Shown here piece by piece: positions 33,372-45,362 of a stretch of DNA of 64,000 nucleotides. Location: positions 32,812,697-32,876,696 of the forward strand of contig CM019701.1 of assembly GCA_009760885.1 (NCBI GenBank), written 5' to 3'. Within the stretch, counting starts at the first letter, position 1, and each line of letters starts with the position of its first letter. The position numbers were made by a program, and so were the translations under genes. The stretch is from Achatina immaculata (taxonomy: Eukaryota; Mollusca; Gastropoda; Stylommatophora; Achatinidae). Under the pieces are notes generated by a model, which was not told the DNA's origin, made no database searches, and saw only the letters and a list, made by a program, of their open reading frames with translations.

Positions 33372-33592
33372 TCCAGTTATATTTTCAACTCGAATTGCTG
33401 CTTCTTTCTGCCAGTATAGATGTTTTACAATTCTCAGGTCTTTGCCATCTACATTGATGTCTTCAAGCATTTTAATAATTTCATTATGTTTCACCTTGTC
33501 GAATGCCTTGCTGTAATCAATGAAGCATAAGTAGAGATCTTTCCGTACTTCTAAAGCTCTTTCTATTTCAGTTTCCAACATAGATATTCTTC
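33372..33592 (-). mobile_element. LINE family L-A (-), RT palm fragment of a further copy
   Basis: Encodes ALEVRKDLYLCFIDYSKAFD (with the first catalytic Asp), [20 protein letters not shown] and VENITG, then jumps at 33371 to the linker of the copy behind it. The fusion keeps one frame open for 400 codons (33581 to 32379) but in an order no LINE uses. Confidence 0.85.
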
Positions 33593-33794
33593 TGTTATTT
33601 GCACATATTAATTGCTAAATTTTTTGTTTCTATAAGCGCACTCCAGATTTCTTACGTTTCCTGGCCATTTCTTTATGGTTTCCTCTTTTTTTTCTACGAT
33701 AGCTTTGATTTTTTATTTTCAAGCAGTTTCTTACTTTACTCGTTCTTTTTCTCACACAATTCCTTTATGTTTGTTTCAAGAAACTTTATAAAAT

Positions 33795-34790
33795 GTTTTT
33801 GATCTGCCAGCATTCTTCTGTGGTACTTCTTCTTCAGCTTTCTGACTCGTTAAGACTCAATCCTAATCGTCTGTCTCCAGTTGGTGACACCAGTTCCCCT
33901 GGAATCCTCTTCTTTGTCGTTCCTCCATCTCTATCTTGGTCTACCTCTCAGTCTTGTCTACTTCATCTCTTGTACATACATCATTTTCGTTTGTCTGCTC
34001 TCTTCCATTCTTTCTACATGATTCAGTCAGCGTAGTCTGTTCAGTTTCAAGATGGTTATAATCTGCTGTGGTTTAAATAAGCTGTTCAGTTCAGTGTTCT
34101 TTCTAGCTCTCCATTCACTCTTTGTATCCTTTATGGGCCCAACTATTCTTCTTGGGATCTCAAAGACCTGCTGTTTTTGTTTGTCTTTCTGAGTTATACT
34201 TCACGTTTCTGATCTATACATGACGACTGGTCTATTATAGTTATGTAGATTGTTATCTTGGTGTTCTGAGACAATATTTTAGATTTTAATAGATGCTGCA
34301 AGGCAACGTATATTTTATTCCTTGTCTGTACTCTTCTCGCTTACCATGTTGCTTCTGTTGAAAGTTGTGCCTAGATAATTGTGTACTTATGTTTTTTCTG
34401 ATGGTATCACCAACAGTTATATAATCTGATCATTCTGCCCCTGATCTCTTGATATACTCTGTTTTATCTTATCGTATACTCTGTCATTTATCAGGCCCAC
34501 TTTTAGTGCCACATCTCTCAGGTGTATGCTAATATTGGTGACTCCTTGCCTAAATACCCCCCCCCCCTCCCACTAAGTCGATGTCATCAGCATATCCTAG
34601 TACTTTCCCTTGTTTTTCAGTATTGCTTTCTTCTTTCACTTTTCTGTTTCTCTCTTTCGCACTGCTTCATTACTTATTCTTAACTCTCTCTATTCGTTGC
34701 TGGGTTATATTTTTCAGTCAGTTCTGTGATATCTTCCCTTATCTGCTACTTCTTTTCTTGTCCTATTGCTTGTGGTGCCGCTGTTGGAAT
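33795..34790 (-). mobile_element. LINE RT remnant (family L-L), strongly decayed
   Basis: A minus-strand VLGYADDIDLVGG gives an intact YADD box at 34583-34594. Further on come YLGTTFNRSNMVSEE, a WAHKGYKE-like stretch, RRGFQGNWCHQLETDD and QKAEEEVPQKN in shifting frames, as in the post-RT region of LINEs. A C-run at 34557-34567 lies just after YADD. Confidence 0.65.
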
Positions 34791-34907
34791 AAAAAGGATT
34801 TAAAATGGGCTAATCAAATAATCATAACGTATAATGTTGTTAATCATCAGTTTACACAGTTGGCAATATCAAAACAAAGGATCGTCATATATAATGTAGT
34901 TATTTAT

Positions 34908-35800
34908 CAGCTTATATCTTATCTTATATCTTATATCCTTCCCGTGCCGTTAAACGTCACATAGGGCTCGCAAGGTAGTTCGCCAATTTTTCCTGTCTTC
35001 GGCGAGTCTTTCAACCTCATCAAATGATTTTATGCCTGTTAATTTGGCCGCTCTTAATAATGTCCTCTTCAGAGTTTCACGCGGTCTGCCTCTTTTTCTT
35101 CCGCCTGTTGTGTTCTATTTGATAGCTTGTTTTGGGATTCTCTGATCATTTCTTCTCATCAAGTGACTAACATATGTCCATCTCCTTTTCCTGATCACCC
35201 ATGAGACTGGTTGTTGTTCAGTCATCTGTCTTATCTCTGCATTGTTCTTGAATTCGTTCCACTTGATGCCGAATATTTTTCTTAGACATTTGTTTTCAAA
35301 AGAGTCTAATTTCTTGTCTATTTCTTTAGTTGTTTTCCAGCTTTCGCAGGCATAAATGAGGGTGGATATTACATTTGAATTGAATAGTCTTAACTTGGTT
35401 TTTGTGCTTATAACTTTTGAATTCCATATGTTCTCAAGATTCTTGAAGATTGATGCTGCTTTTGCAATTCTGATCCTAACTTCCTTTCTAGTGTCACCAT
35501 CCTGGTCTATGTAGCTGCCAAGGTATGCAAATTGACTGACTTCTTCAATATCTGTCCCTTTTATGTGTATTTATCCATTTGATTGAGAGGAATTTTCATT
35601 ATTTTTGTTTTGTCCTTGTTAATTTCAAGTCCTATTTTGCTAGCCAGTGAAGACAGGCTATCTGTTTTTTCTTGCGTGGAATTATTACTGATAAGAGTTA
35701 TGTCATCAGCAAAATCAAGATCTTCTAGTGGGTCCCATGTACCCAATCAATACCTGTGTTACCTGTGCAGCATTTTTTTATTATGAAGTCTATTGTAATC
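34908..35800 (-). mobile_element. LINE family L-B (-), RT palm to 3' end
   Basis: Minus-strand blocks: LDFADDITLISNNS (FADD box at ~35710), LASKIGLEINKDKTKIM, FAYLGSYIDQDGDTRKEVRI, ACESWKTTKEI, NKCLRKIFGIKWNE, RKRRWTYVSHLMRRNDQ, RKRGRPRETLKRTLL, LRALCDV, and a tail of ATAAGAT repeats (34908-34945). Truncated at its 5' end at ~35800. Confidence 0.92.
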
Positions 35801-36189
35801 CCAAAAAAGTAAATGACAAAATCAGCTTATATATTTATCAACAAAATCATTAAAATAATATCTTTCAATGTTTTGAATCCTACATAAATAAATCAACGAA
35901 AAATTAACGGCGATCTGTAAAACAATCCTACACATGTGTGTTAGTTTGATTTGCAACGAAAATCATTATCTGCATAAATCTCAAAGTAATCATACTTGAA
36001 GGATTAAGATTATGACTGTAATCATAAACTAGCTAATTGGCATATATTGTATGCAAACATGCCCTTACATAGAACACAGTAATATACAATCATGTCCACA
36101 AAAATACATTTTTCAGGTTGCTTAATATGAACATCTTTCACGGAACAATTTTGTTAATATGAAATTCTGATTACCCAATGTCTATTTCT

Positions 36190-36556
36190 ATTATCTAAAT
36201 CATACCTAAATGAGGTCGGGCCTAGTCGGAGAAGGAAAGCACAGAATGGACACAGCTTGCACGCATCAACATCACAAAAGTATAAAATTATATATACATG
36301 GTTTTCCTCCAACAATAAAATCTCATTCACGCTTGCACGACAGTGTCCTTCCTCCAACTCGCTGGTCCCTTCGTAATCAACGTACAAAACCCGATCTATT
36401 AAAACTCTATCATGTGTTCTTTATATACTGAGCCAGTTAGCCGATTTTTTCTCAGATTTGCGCACCTCTGAAAACTGACCGGTAATTGGCCCATTATTTC
36501 AGAAGCTAAGGGTTGTCAATCAACCTAGGTTTGCTAGTGTTTATCTATTACCTACA
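36190..36556 (-). mobile_element. Fragment of the 52.5-kb LTR-like element
   Basis: It matches the reverse complement of 52485-52850: CACCTCTGAAAACTGACCGG, TTGGCCCATTATTTC, AACCTAGGTTTGCTAG, TTATCTATTACCTACA at the outer end, and GTACAAAACCCGATCTATTA and GAGGTCGGGCCTAGTCGGAG inside. The other half of the element is missing. Confidence 0.7.
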
Positions 36557-36574
36557 CCGCTGTCTCTCGTGCTT

Positions 36575-36850
36575 AGTGGAATACTTCTTTTGCCATGTTT
36601 CATATTGATCGCTTCCATCGCCCATGCATGAGAATAATGTCCATCTTGTTTCAGGTATTGTCCCAAAGTTTACAGTTATACTACTTCCTTTGATGTTACC
36701 AAAATTATATTTTCAACTGATGTTCGATCTGTTTCTCCTCTTTTCAAATTTGTTCTCTTTGAAGACCAAAGTTTGGGTCCTTTTTCCCATTTGATTTCTT
36801 TCTCAGACATTAAATTGAAATCCCCCAACGTAACAACTATTTCATAGCGT
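36575..36850 (-). mobile_element. LINE endonuclease fragment (-)
   Basis: The minus strand reads EIVVTLGDFNLMSEKEIKWE, GPKLWSSKRTNL and RGETDRTSVENIILVTSKE in one frame. GDFN is the catalytic box of APE-type LINE endonucleases. It may be the 5' portion of the L-B copy at 34.9-35.8 kb on the same strand, separated by the LTR-like fragment. Confidence 0.6.
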
Positions 36851-36869
36851 TTTCATTGTTTTATTGCTC

Positions 36870-37750
36870 AGTATAAGTTATAATGCTGCACAGGTAACAC
36901 AGGTATTGACTGGGTACATGGGACCCAACTAGAAGATCTTGATTTTGCTGATGACATAACTCTTATCAGTAATAATGTGAATTCCATACAAGAAAAAACA
37001 GATAGCCTATCTTCACTGGCTAGCAAAATAGGACTTGAAATTAACAAGGACAAAACAAAAATAATGGAAATTCCCATCAATCAAAATGGAAAAATACACA
37101 TAGAAGGGACAGATATTGAAGAAGTCAATCAATTTGCATACCTTGGCAGCTACATAGACCAGGATGGTGACACTAGAAAGGAAGTTAGGATCAGAATTGC
37201 AAAAGTAGCATCAATCTTCAAGAATCTTGAGAACATATGGAATTCAAAAGTTATAAGCACAAAAACCAAGTTAAGACTATTCAATTCAAATGTAATATCC
37301 ACCCTCATTTATGCATGCGAAAGCTGGAAAACAACTAAAGAAATAGAAAAGAAATTAGACTCTTTTGAAAACAAATGCCTAAGGAAAATACTCAGCATCA
37401 AGTGGAATGAATTCAAGAACAATGCAGAGATAAGACAGATGACTGAACAACAACCAGTCTCACGGGTGATCAGGAAAAGGAGATGGACATATGTTAGTCA
37501 CTTGATGAGAAGAAATGATCAGAGAATCCCAAAACAAGCTATCAAGTGGAACACAACAGGCCGAAGAAAAAGGGGCAGACCGCGTGAAACTCTGAAGAGG
37601 ACATTATTAAGAGCGGCCAAATTAACAGGCATAAAATCCTTTGTTGAGGTTGAAAGACTCGCCGAAGACAGGAAAAATTGGCGAACTACTTTGCGAGCCC
37701 TATGTGACGTCTAACGGCACGGGAAGGATATAAGATATAAGATAAGTTAT
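36870..37750 (+). mobile_element. LINE family L-B (+), RT palm to 3' end, long open frame
   Basis: Open from 36977 to 37714 (245 codons): NSIQEKTDSLSSLASKIG, GKIHIEGTDIEEVNQFAYLG, SYIDQDGDTRKEVRIRIAKV, STLIYACESWKTTKEIEKKL, LRKILSIKWNEFKNNAEIRQ, RVIRKRRWTYVSHLMRRNDQ, GRRKRGRPRETLKRTLLRAA, ERLAEDRKNWRTTLRALCDV. The FADDITLISNN box lies just upstream (~36948) beyond a frameshift. The tail is ATATAAGATATAAGATAAG. This is the best-preserved L-B 3' end here. Confidence 0.95.
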
Positions 37751-39934
37751 AAAACTCCTCTCTGTGGCACCTATTGTTGACATATAAACCCACGCACTAA
37801 TAATATCCATGAGATCTGTTTATGTCTGTGTCCTTTAACAGTAAACTGTTCTTGTCTGTGAGCAGACATTGTTTTCTGCGCCCAAGTGCAAACTTATGAT
37901 CCTGTATAAGACAAAATAAAACGTATCTCCTGATCTTGTCCTGGTCTCACGTAGTTCTATTGTTTGTATTGTTCAAAGCACCGAAATGTACAAGTTTCTT
38001 TTTTCTCAAACACAGCAAATTACTGACGATCTGATGTCACCTGGCGTACATGACACCTCGTGCCGGGCGAAGCTGCTCCACTGGAGCACCCCTTTACGCC
38101 CTTAAGCTTTTTAATAAACTGATGAAACGTGCACACTTGTATAGTCTGTGTCAACATTTCTATGTCGGGTAAATTCTATTATTTTTTGGGGGGGTTTGTT
38201 TTCCTGGTTGGTGTTGAGCGTAACTTGTCTGGGCTGCCTCACTGAACCAGTAGGTGCGCCTCAATGTTTCATACTTGGCGTGCTTTTGGCATCCGAGGTA
38301 TATGTTTTATGTAGCATACTTTCAATATTAAACTCTGTATAGTTTCGAAGTCAGTCGTGTTATATTCTGGGGAGAAAAATGATGACTTGTTCATTTCTGT
38401 TTAACTGGTAGTAGAGATCATATTGCTTGTGAGGCTGTCCCTTATGTTTTCTTCTGATAATAGGTGAAAGTTGGGTGGAAGGGAAAGCATGGCCGTGATT
38501 TTGCTTTGCATCTAGTTGGACCTTTTTTTTCCACTAAGAGGCTAATCCATGAGGCAATGAAGATTTCTGTTCTGATCTATTGCTTATTTCTTTTTGTGAT
38601 TATCCACAGTTAACCTATTAAAGTACAGACCATCTCGTTACGCGTCATGGTCGAACAGACTTCTACTAATTGAGCGACATCAAGTAACAATTCATAATTA
38701 AAGGAAACCTCAGACAGAACAACGTTATGTATTTATAACTTACTCCCAACGCCAGGCCCATAGCGTGAGTTTCATAGACCGGAGAAGATAGCAGAAATAT
38801 TTTTTTTTAAATTTCTTTGAAAAGAAAAGTGAAAAGCAGTAAAATTCACACATTAAGACGAATTAAGCTTTTTATAAATATACATTTATGCTTATAAAAG
38901 GGAGACGTTGAAACATACGAGTGTATGTCAAATTAATGTCAGGCAGATGAATTAGGCCATTGGAGAAGACTGAAGCAGACCCACTACAACAACAAAAAAT
39001 TACGCAGGCATGACTTAAGACTTCATGAAATCCTTTCTTTCTTGCATGCATTTCTGTGTTGATACTGACCGAGTCTGGGGCATTTTTTCAAGGCCTTATA
39101 AAAACTATGACCAGCGATTTCATAACCTAGATCAGGTTATCCTGAAGTCAAGTTTGGAAAAAAAAGTGAGTAACATGTAAAAACTTGAAATTAAATCCAG
39201 ACATGTGGTAACTGTGTTACGGCTTGTTTTGAGGACGCAGAGAAAGAAAGAGCCGCGGAGCGTTGAAACTAATACACATGTCAGTGATAAGTGGTGCATG
39301 GAAGGAGATATAAATAAAAATCTTTAGATGTGCAGGTTACGTGATTCGTCTTGCTGCAGGTGCCGGCCGAAGAGTGCAGGGTCGTGCTTGATATAAATAT
39401 TGAAATCTCAGTTACATCTTCACAAAAGAAAAACCTAAAATCAGTGCACGAAAGGAGACAAGTCACACAGAATTTACAACATCATCAACTTTGTATCTGC
39501 TGAATATGATTAAGAGAAAAAAAGAACTGCGGAATGAACTACTCTACTCAAAACTTTAGTGCATACACTTTTTTAACTATAAAACCTGCGCTTGATGTTC
39601 TCCCACACAAATTGTCAAAACCTGGCCATTTAGATGAAGGACGCGTAGTCTTCAAGGTGGCTCCAGTCTATTTAGAGACTGTTTTCATGCTGGAGAGTGT
39701 TGATTCGCATTAAGTAGGGCATTGAAAATTGGCGGTAAATTGTTCATCGTCCTATATGCTGTCACGGTGTATTGAGATCTAACATATTATTTTAAAGGTA
39801 GCAAGGAACTGTGAACACATTTTTTTTTTACTCACTGAATGTCATTTTTTTTCCCTTTTAAGTCAGTGCTATTTTTAGAATGTTCTCGCCGGAAACGCTG
39901 AAGAGGGAAATTACCCACCCGATCTCTCGAGTAA
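37751..39934. other. ~2.2 kb without a recognisable gene
   Basis: No coding or repeat family can be supported. An AATAAA at ~37915 and a GC-richer stretch at 38045-38105 could be remains of an LTR, but I see no paired end. Confidence 0.45.
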
Positions 39935-39939
39935 ATGTT

Positions 39940-40525
39940 TGGCTAACATTAGCAGCAACATAGTCAGGTGTGAGAGGCTAACATTAGCAGCGACACAGCC
40001 AGGTATGAGGAGCTAACGTTAGCAGCAACACAACCAGGTATGAGGAGCTAACGTTAGCAGTAACACAGCGAGGTATGAGAGCTAACGTTAGCAGCAACAC
40101 AACCAGGTATGAGGAGCTAACGTTAGCAGCAACACAACCAGGTATGAGGAGCTAACGTTAGCAGTAACACAGCGAGGTATGAGGGCTAACATTAGCAAGC
40201 AACACAACCAGGTATGAGTGGCTATCGTTAGCAGCAACACAACCAGGTATGAGTGGCTATCGTTAGCAGCAACACAGCCAGGTATGAGGGGCTAACATTA
40301 GCAGCAACACAGCCAGGTATGAGTGGCTAACATTAACAGCAACACAGCCAGGTATGAGGGCTAACGTTAGCAAGCAACACAGCGAGGTATGAGGGTTAAC
40401 ATTAGCAAGCAACACAGCGAGGTATGAGGGTTAACATTAGCAAGCAACACAGCCAGGTATGAGGGTTAACGTTAGCAAGCAACACAGCCAGGTATGAGGG
40501 TTAACGTTAGCAAGCAACACAGCCA
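39940..40525. repeat. ~35-bp minisatellite with a palindromic core, about 17 units
   Basis: The unit is GAGGAGCTAACGTTAGCAGC plus AACACAACCAGGTAT. The core GCTAACGTTAGC is a perfect 12-bp palindrome in several units. Later units carry TTAACGTTAGCAAGC variants, so two unit types are arranged in blocks. Confidence 0.95.
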
Positions 40526-41690
40526 TAGTGATTCTATGTAAGCAACGTAATACTCTTTTCCTCACTTAGCGAAACAAACTTTTTTTTCTTTTTTAAAATC
40601 TGAAAATATTTCCTTTTTTAAAATCCAAATTTGATACAGTATGACATCAAACAGCTTTTTAAGAGGAATTTCCGTCTATTCGACCGCATCGACTGATTTC
40701 ATAAAACGCCAGAATTTGATTATTTTCACCTCCTGGACACATTGTGTAAACCTTCGCCATTTTCTCAAAACACACATTTCTTTGTAAATGCAGATGTTAC
40801 TGTTGGTTAAGGGAGTGTTAAGTAAAACCGGAAGAGGTGATATCACCTGAGAATTGACAGAGCTTCGTGACGCACTAGATTGTCTGATTACACAGGGTGA
40901 GAGTCTCTGGTTTGCTTTTACTGTTTTACGGTTCATGGAGTAAAGACGCGGAGAAAGAGTCTCGGAGCGAATGAAAACGCGAAAATACCTAGTGACTGTG
41001 AAAGGCAAACCGGAATGAACTGAAATTTATAATCTAGGACAGGACTGAACAGAGGAAGTTTGTCTTTGACGCAAGACTTACAAAGGGTTAAAGTTGAAAA
41101 GTAAAAAGGGCCTGGGGTGTCCACAGAAAACGGGTATGCCTTTCTGCTAATTTTTTTTTTTTTTTGCTGTCAGATCCGACCTTTTAGGTTAACAAAGATC
41201 TTTTTTTCCTTGTCTTTTGTATACCACACTTGGTGTGAACTGCTGCCTGGAGCAACTTTTTCCTCAGTAAAGAGCTGAAGTTTTAAAGTTTTTCACCATA
41301 TAAAAAAAGCTGCTGCATAAAACAGGTGGTACACTTCTACAAAAATAAATCACTCTTTACTACTACCACAAAGAGGCTTTCGGGCTTTTTTTCAATGTCG
41401 CAGACTTCTTAAGCCGATAAGAATTCATCGATAAGAATTCACAGTGGCTGTTTCTCCTGCCACTTTGCATTAAATTTAAAAGCTTCATAAAATTTCTAGA
41501 CTCCCAATACAGATCTCAACATGGCTCTTCGAGAATCCTGGAATGGCAACTGATGTGCTGTTTTTTTTTTTTTTTTTTTTTTGAATGTTGAACTATTCAA
41601 CATTATCACACTCTCACTTTTCTTTGATTTTATGCCGATAGATTTACAGGCGATGTTTCCCATTAACCTTTGTTGAGGAATGTTTTGTGT
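40526..41690. other. No recognisable gene
   Basis: Short ORFs only, with a 23-nt T run at ~41560. Nothing assignable. Confidence 0.5.
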
Positions 41691-41692
41691 GT

Positions 41693-41850
41693 GATTTATC
41701 GAACAAGACGCTGTGTAGAGTATATATAGTTTGGAGTTTGTCGAGCAAGACGATATGTAGGGAGAACATATGATTTGCAGTTTGCCGAGCATAATGCTAT
41801 GTAGAAGAATGTATGGTTTTCGATTTAGTAAGAAAGACTCTGTGTGTGGG
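41693..41850. repeat. Degenerate ~50-bp tandem repeat, three units
   Basis: Units share CGAGCAAGACGATATGTAG and GGTTTTC/GGAGTTTGTCGAG-type blocks. Confidence 0.65.
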
Positions 41851-42189
41851 AGGGTCTCTGATCATATGCTCTTCTAAAAGCTACAGGTCGATATCGATGT
41901 CATAGGAGGCAAGTAATTGTAATGCTTTCAGCGCATCAGTTCTGACGTGATCGACTTTTAGGATCCAGTTTTGAAGACTTCAAGACGAGATCGGGAGTCT
42001 CGGAAGATAACAATGTTCTGTCGGGGTATGACAGTTTTTTTGTATCTAGTCTGACAGTTGTCAGGGCGATAAATAAGTCTACGTCATAGCTATTAAGTCA
42101 GTATGTTTGTGCCTGCCATTTCACCCCCACATGATGACTTAACAAGAAAGATGTGTCAGTCTGGAATTTAAAAATGTATATTTACTTTG

Positions 42190-43033
42190 AACATAAAAAA
42201 AAAAAAAGACACAGACTATGGTTATATCTAAGAAACAGAATCCACCAAAATGCAGTATAAAATTAAACGGAACTATTCTAAACCAGGTGCAGAAATTCAA
42301 ATACCTTGGAGCAATAATAAAGCCAAGCGAAGACTGGATTTCAGAGAATGAGAAACATGTTATGCAACACATCCTTATCGTCATGATAATCTAGAGAAGA
42401 CCGTCTTGGAAGGGTACATAATGGACAAAGGAGAGAGAGGAAGACCAAGGCGAAGATGGCTGCAAGACATCGTTGATGATCTGCAAATGGATGCATCAGC
42501 AGCAGGCCATCTTGCTTACAACCGAGAGGCCTACAGGAGTGCTGTTAGGAAGGCAAAGTTCCGCAAGGGACATGCAAATGAATGTTAGAAAATGAGTCCT
42601 ATAAAATGTTATATTTAACCTATCTTGTTATATGGAAGTGAATCATGCACAAAAATCATTGGAAGCAATAGAAATATGGTTTATTAGAAGAATGTTGCGA
42701 ATTCCCTGAACAGCAAAAATGACTAACGAAGAATGTTTTAGAAGAGCTGGAGAAACAAGAAATCTTGTCCAAAAAAAAAAATAATAAGAGAGAGACAGTG
42801 TACTTTCACAGGACATGCATTGAGAAGATGGGGCATTGAAAATATTATAACAACAGGAAAAATAGAGGGAAGAAGAGGCAGGGGAAGACCGAGAGAAATG
42901 ATACTGGACAGTCTGACGAGATGGTGTGAGAGGAGATCACCAACTGAACTAATGGCCTGCATGAAGGATCGTGTACTCTGGAGAAGCATAATAGCCATCG
43001 CCAGTCGGCACGGCACCTGGTGATGATGATATT
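42190..43033 (+). mobile_element. LINE family L-A (+), interrupted by L-E
   Basis: Left part to 42379 ([35 protein letters not shown]) and right part from 42587 ([73 protein letters not shown]) flank an L-E insertion. The tail TGATGATGAT is at 43020. Also has a ~60-base internal deletion after FKYLGAII. Confidence 0.88.
42380..42586 (+). mobile_element. LINE family L-E (+) fragment inserted in L-A
   Basis: Encodes RHDNLEKTVLEGYIMDKGER, GRPRRRWLQDIVDDLQMDAS and REAYRSAVRKAKFRKGHANE. Its GAAT-type tail coincides with a native AATGAATG of the L-A host, so the junction needs no extra tail. Confidence 0.9.
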
Positions 43034-43655
43034 TTTATTAATCATAAAATGACTTTCTTGTAATTATTGCAATTTCAATGGCGGGTAAGTTCAGCCTAAA
43101 ACTGTGCATGAGACGACAAAGAAAAAGTACATCGTAACCGGTAGACAGACCAACTGGGGCAAAATGTGTATTATATGACAGTCCTTGGAGGTTACGTATT
43201 CTTTCCTTTCTGTCCTGCACTTCCAACTTTTTTTTCCCATCTCTAAAACTAAATTTATCGGTTTTTAAAATCATTATTTTCAATATCTGGATTAACAGGT
43301 CATATGCGGGAAATCTCACTGATTCATCTGTCACAGTTGATGAAACAAATATACATTGTTACAATGGTTGCACACAGCAGAGCGTAGAGCATGTTTAGAT
43401 GTTTGAATGAAAACTCCGAATCGTTTTGTGCAAAAGACTAGCGTGTCTTCCGAGTGAAAAATAGACGCTTTACATCTAGACTTCTGAATTATTTCAACAG
43501 GCTTTTTTTTCATGCTAAAGGCATGTATTCCCTTCGTACATTCAGTTGCCACAATGCTCCTTTTCATAAATACTGCACATTTCATATCACTTTTGTGTGG
43601 CATTGTGACTTCAGTACATCATTCCTGATAACTGGGGAGAGAACAAGAAACGAAT
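43034..43655. other. No recognisable gene
   Basis: Minus-strand ORFs of 90-98 codons match nothing I know. Confidence 0.45.
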
Positions 43656-43659
43656 ATTT

Positions 43660-44882
43660 TTACGTCACGCTGCAGGATTTCGAAAAGGGAGAAGCTGTCT
43701 CGACCAGATCTTTACTCCAAGAATAATACTTGAAGAACATATTGAAAAGCAGAAACCATTAATACTGAACCTCATAGACTTTAAAAAGAGATTTCATAGC
43801 ATACACAGGGATTCATTATGGAGAATTTTAAGTCTATATAGAATACCATCTAAAATTGTCAACATCATTAAAGACTTATACAATGGATATGTTTGTGCAG
43901 TCAAGACAGAAGAAGGGATGAATGAATGGTTCCAGATTGAAACAGCGTGAAACAAGGATGTATACTGTCTCCTCTGCTTTTTTGGAATTACAATAGACTT
44001 CATAATAAAAAAATGCTGCACAGGTAACACAGGTATTGACTGGGTACGTGGGACCCAACTAGAAGATTTTGATTTTGCTGATGACATAACTCTTATCAGT
44101 AATAATGTGAATTCCATGCAAGAAAAAACAGAGAGCCTGTCTTCACTAGCTAGCAAAATAGGACTTGAAATTAACAAGGACAAAACAAAAATAATGAAAA
44201 CTCCCATTAATCAAAATGGAAAAATACACTTAGAAGGAACATATACTGAAGAAGTTAATCAATTTGCATACCTTGGCGGCAGCTACATACACCAAGATGG
44301 TGACACCAGAAAGGAAGTTAGAATTAGAATTGCAAAAGCAGCATCGACCTTCAAGAATCTTGAGAACATATGGAATTCAAAAGTTATAAGCATAAAAACG
44401 AAGTTAAGACTATTCAATTCAAATGTAATATCCACCCTCATTTATGCATGCGAAAGCTGGAAAACAACTAAAGAAAGAGACAAGAAATTAGACTCTTTTG
44501 AAAACAAATGCCTAAGGAAAATATTCGACATCAAGTGGAGCGAATTCAAGAACAATGCAGAGATAAGACAGATGACTGAACAACAACCAGTCTCATGGGT
44601 GATCAGAAAAAGGAGATGGACATATGTTGGTCACGTGATGAGAAGAAACGATCAGAGAATCCCAAAACAATCTATCAAGTGGAACACAACAGGCCAAAGA
44701 AAAAGAGGCAGACCGCGCTAAACTCTGAAGAGGACATTGTTAAGAGAGGCCAAATTAACAGGCATAAAATCCCTTGACGAGGTTGAAAGACTCGCCGAAG
44801 ACAGGAAAAATTGGCGAACTACCTTGCGAGCCCTATGTGATGTTTACGGCACGGGAAGGATATAAGAAGATATAAGAAAAAG
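43660..44882 (+). mobile_element. LINE family L-B (+), longest copy, RT fingers to 3' end
   Basis: Encodes, with frameshifts, AGFRKGRSCLDQIFTPRIIL, LIDFKKRFHSIHRDSLWRIL (RT motif A, with the Asp of LIDF kept), IVNIIKDLYNGYVCAVKTEE, FDFADDITLISNN (motif C at ~44070), LASKIGLEINKDKTKIM, STLIYACESWKTTKE, RKRRWTYVGHVMRRNDQ and the RKRGRPR block, where an in-frame stop truncates it. The tail is ATATAAGAAGATATAAG. Motif A normally reads DFxKAFD; here it is DFKKRFH. Confidence 0.92.
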
Positions 44883-45268
44883 AGGGGTAGATAGCAATGA
44901 TTTTTCGTCAAACCTGAGGAGAGAGCAACAAAAAAAAAAGTGAACAAGAGCAAGAAAAAATGAGCAAGAGCAAGAAAAAGTGAGTTTTACTACGAAGTAA
45001 TACGATAAAGTAAAGGCAAAGGCAGAGATAGCCACACCAAAGACAATAAAACAATTACGAAGTTTTATAGAAACAATATCATACTACAGACGGCCTATAG
45101 ACAATTTTTCCCACAAGGCTGAACCCTTGTAGCCGATTCTCCTGGTCAGCAGAATGTCAATGTACAATGTCAGAATGTCAAAGGGCATTCGACACACTAA
45201 AAAATGACCTCATGTGACAGACCATGCTCGCATTCCCAGATTTAAATAAACCGATGATACTTTACACA

Positions 45269-45362
45269 GACGCATCAGCAACAACAGTAAGCTCCGTGTT
45301 GCTACAAGACATCAGCAACAACAGTAAGCGCCGTGTTGCTACAAGACATCAACAACAACAGT
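45269..45362. repeat. RNase H-derived minisatellite, left edge (2-3 units)
   Basis: The in-frame coding unit GACGCATCAGCAACAACAGT plus AAGCTCCGTGTTGCTACAA is followed by shortened 37-bp copies (ATCAGCAACAACAGTAAGCG and CCGTGTTGCTACAAGAC). Left units keep TTGCTAC; all right-hand units have TTACTAC or TTACTGC. Confidence 0.92.

Noticed and set aside
37751..38125. LTR remnant
   Set aside because: AATAAA and a GC-richer end are present, but no paired end, target duplication or second copy is visible.
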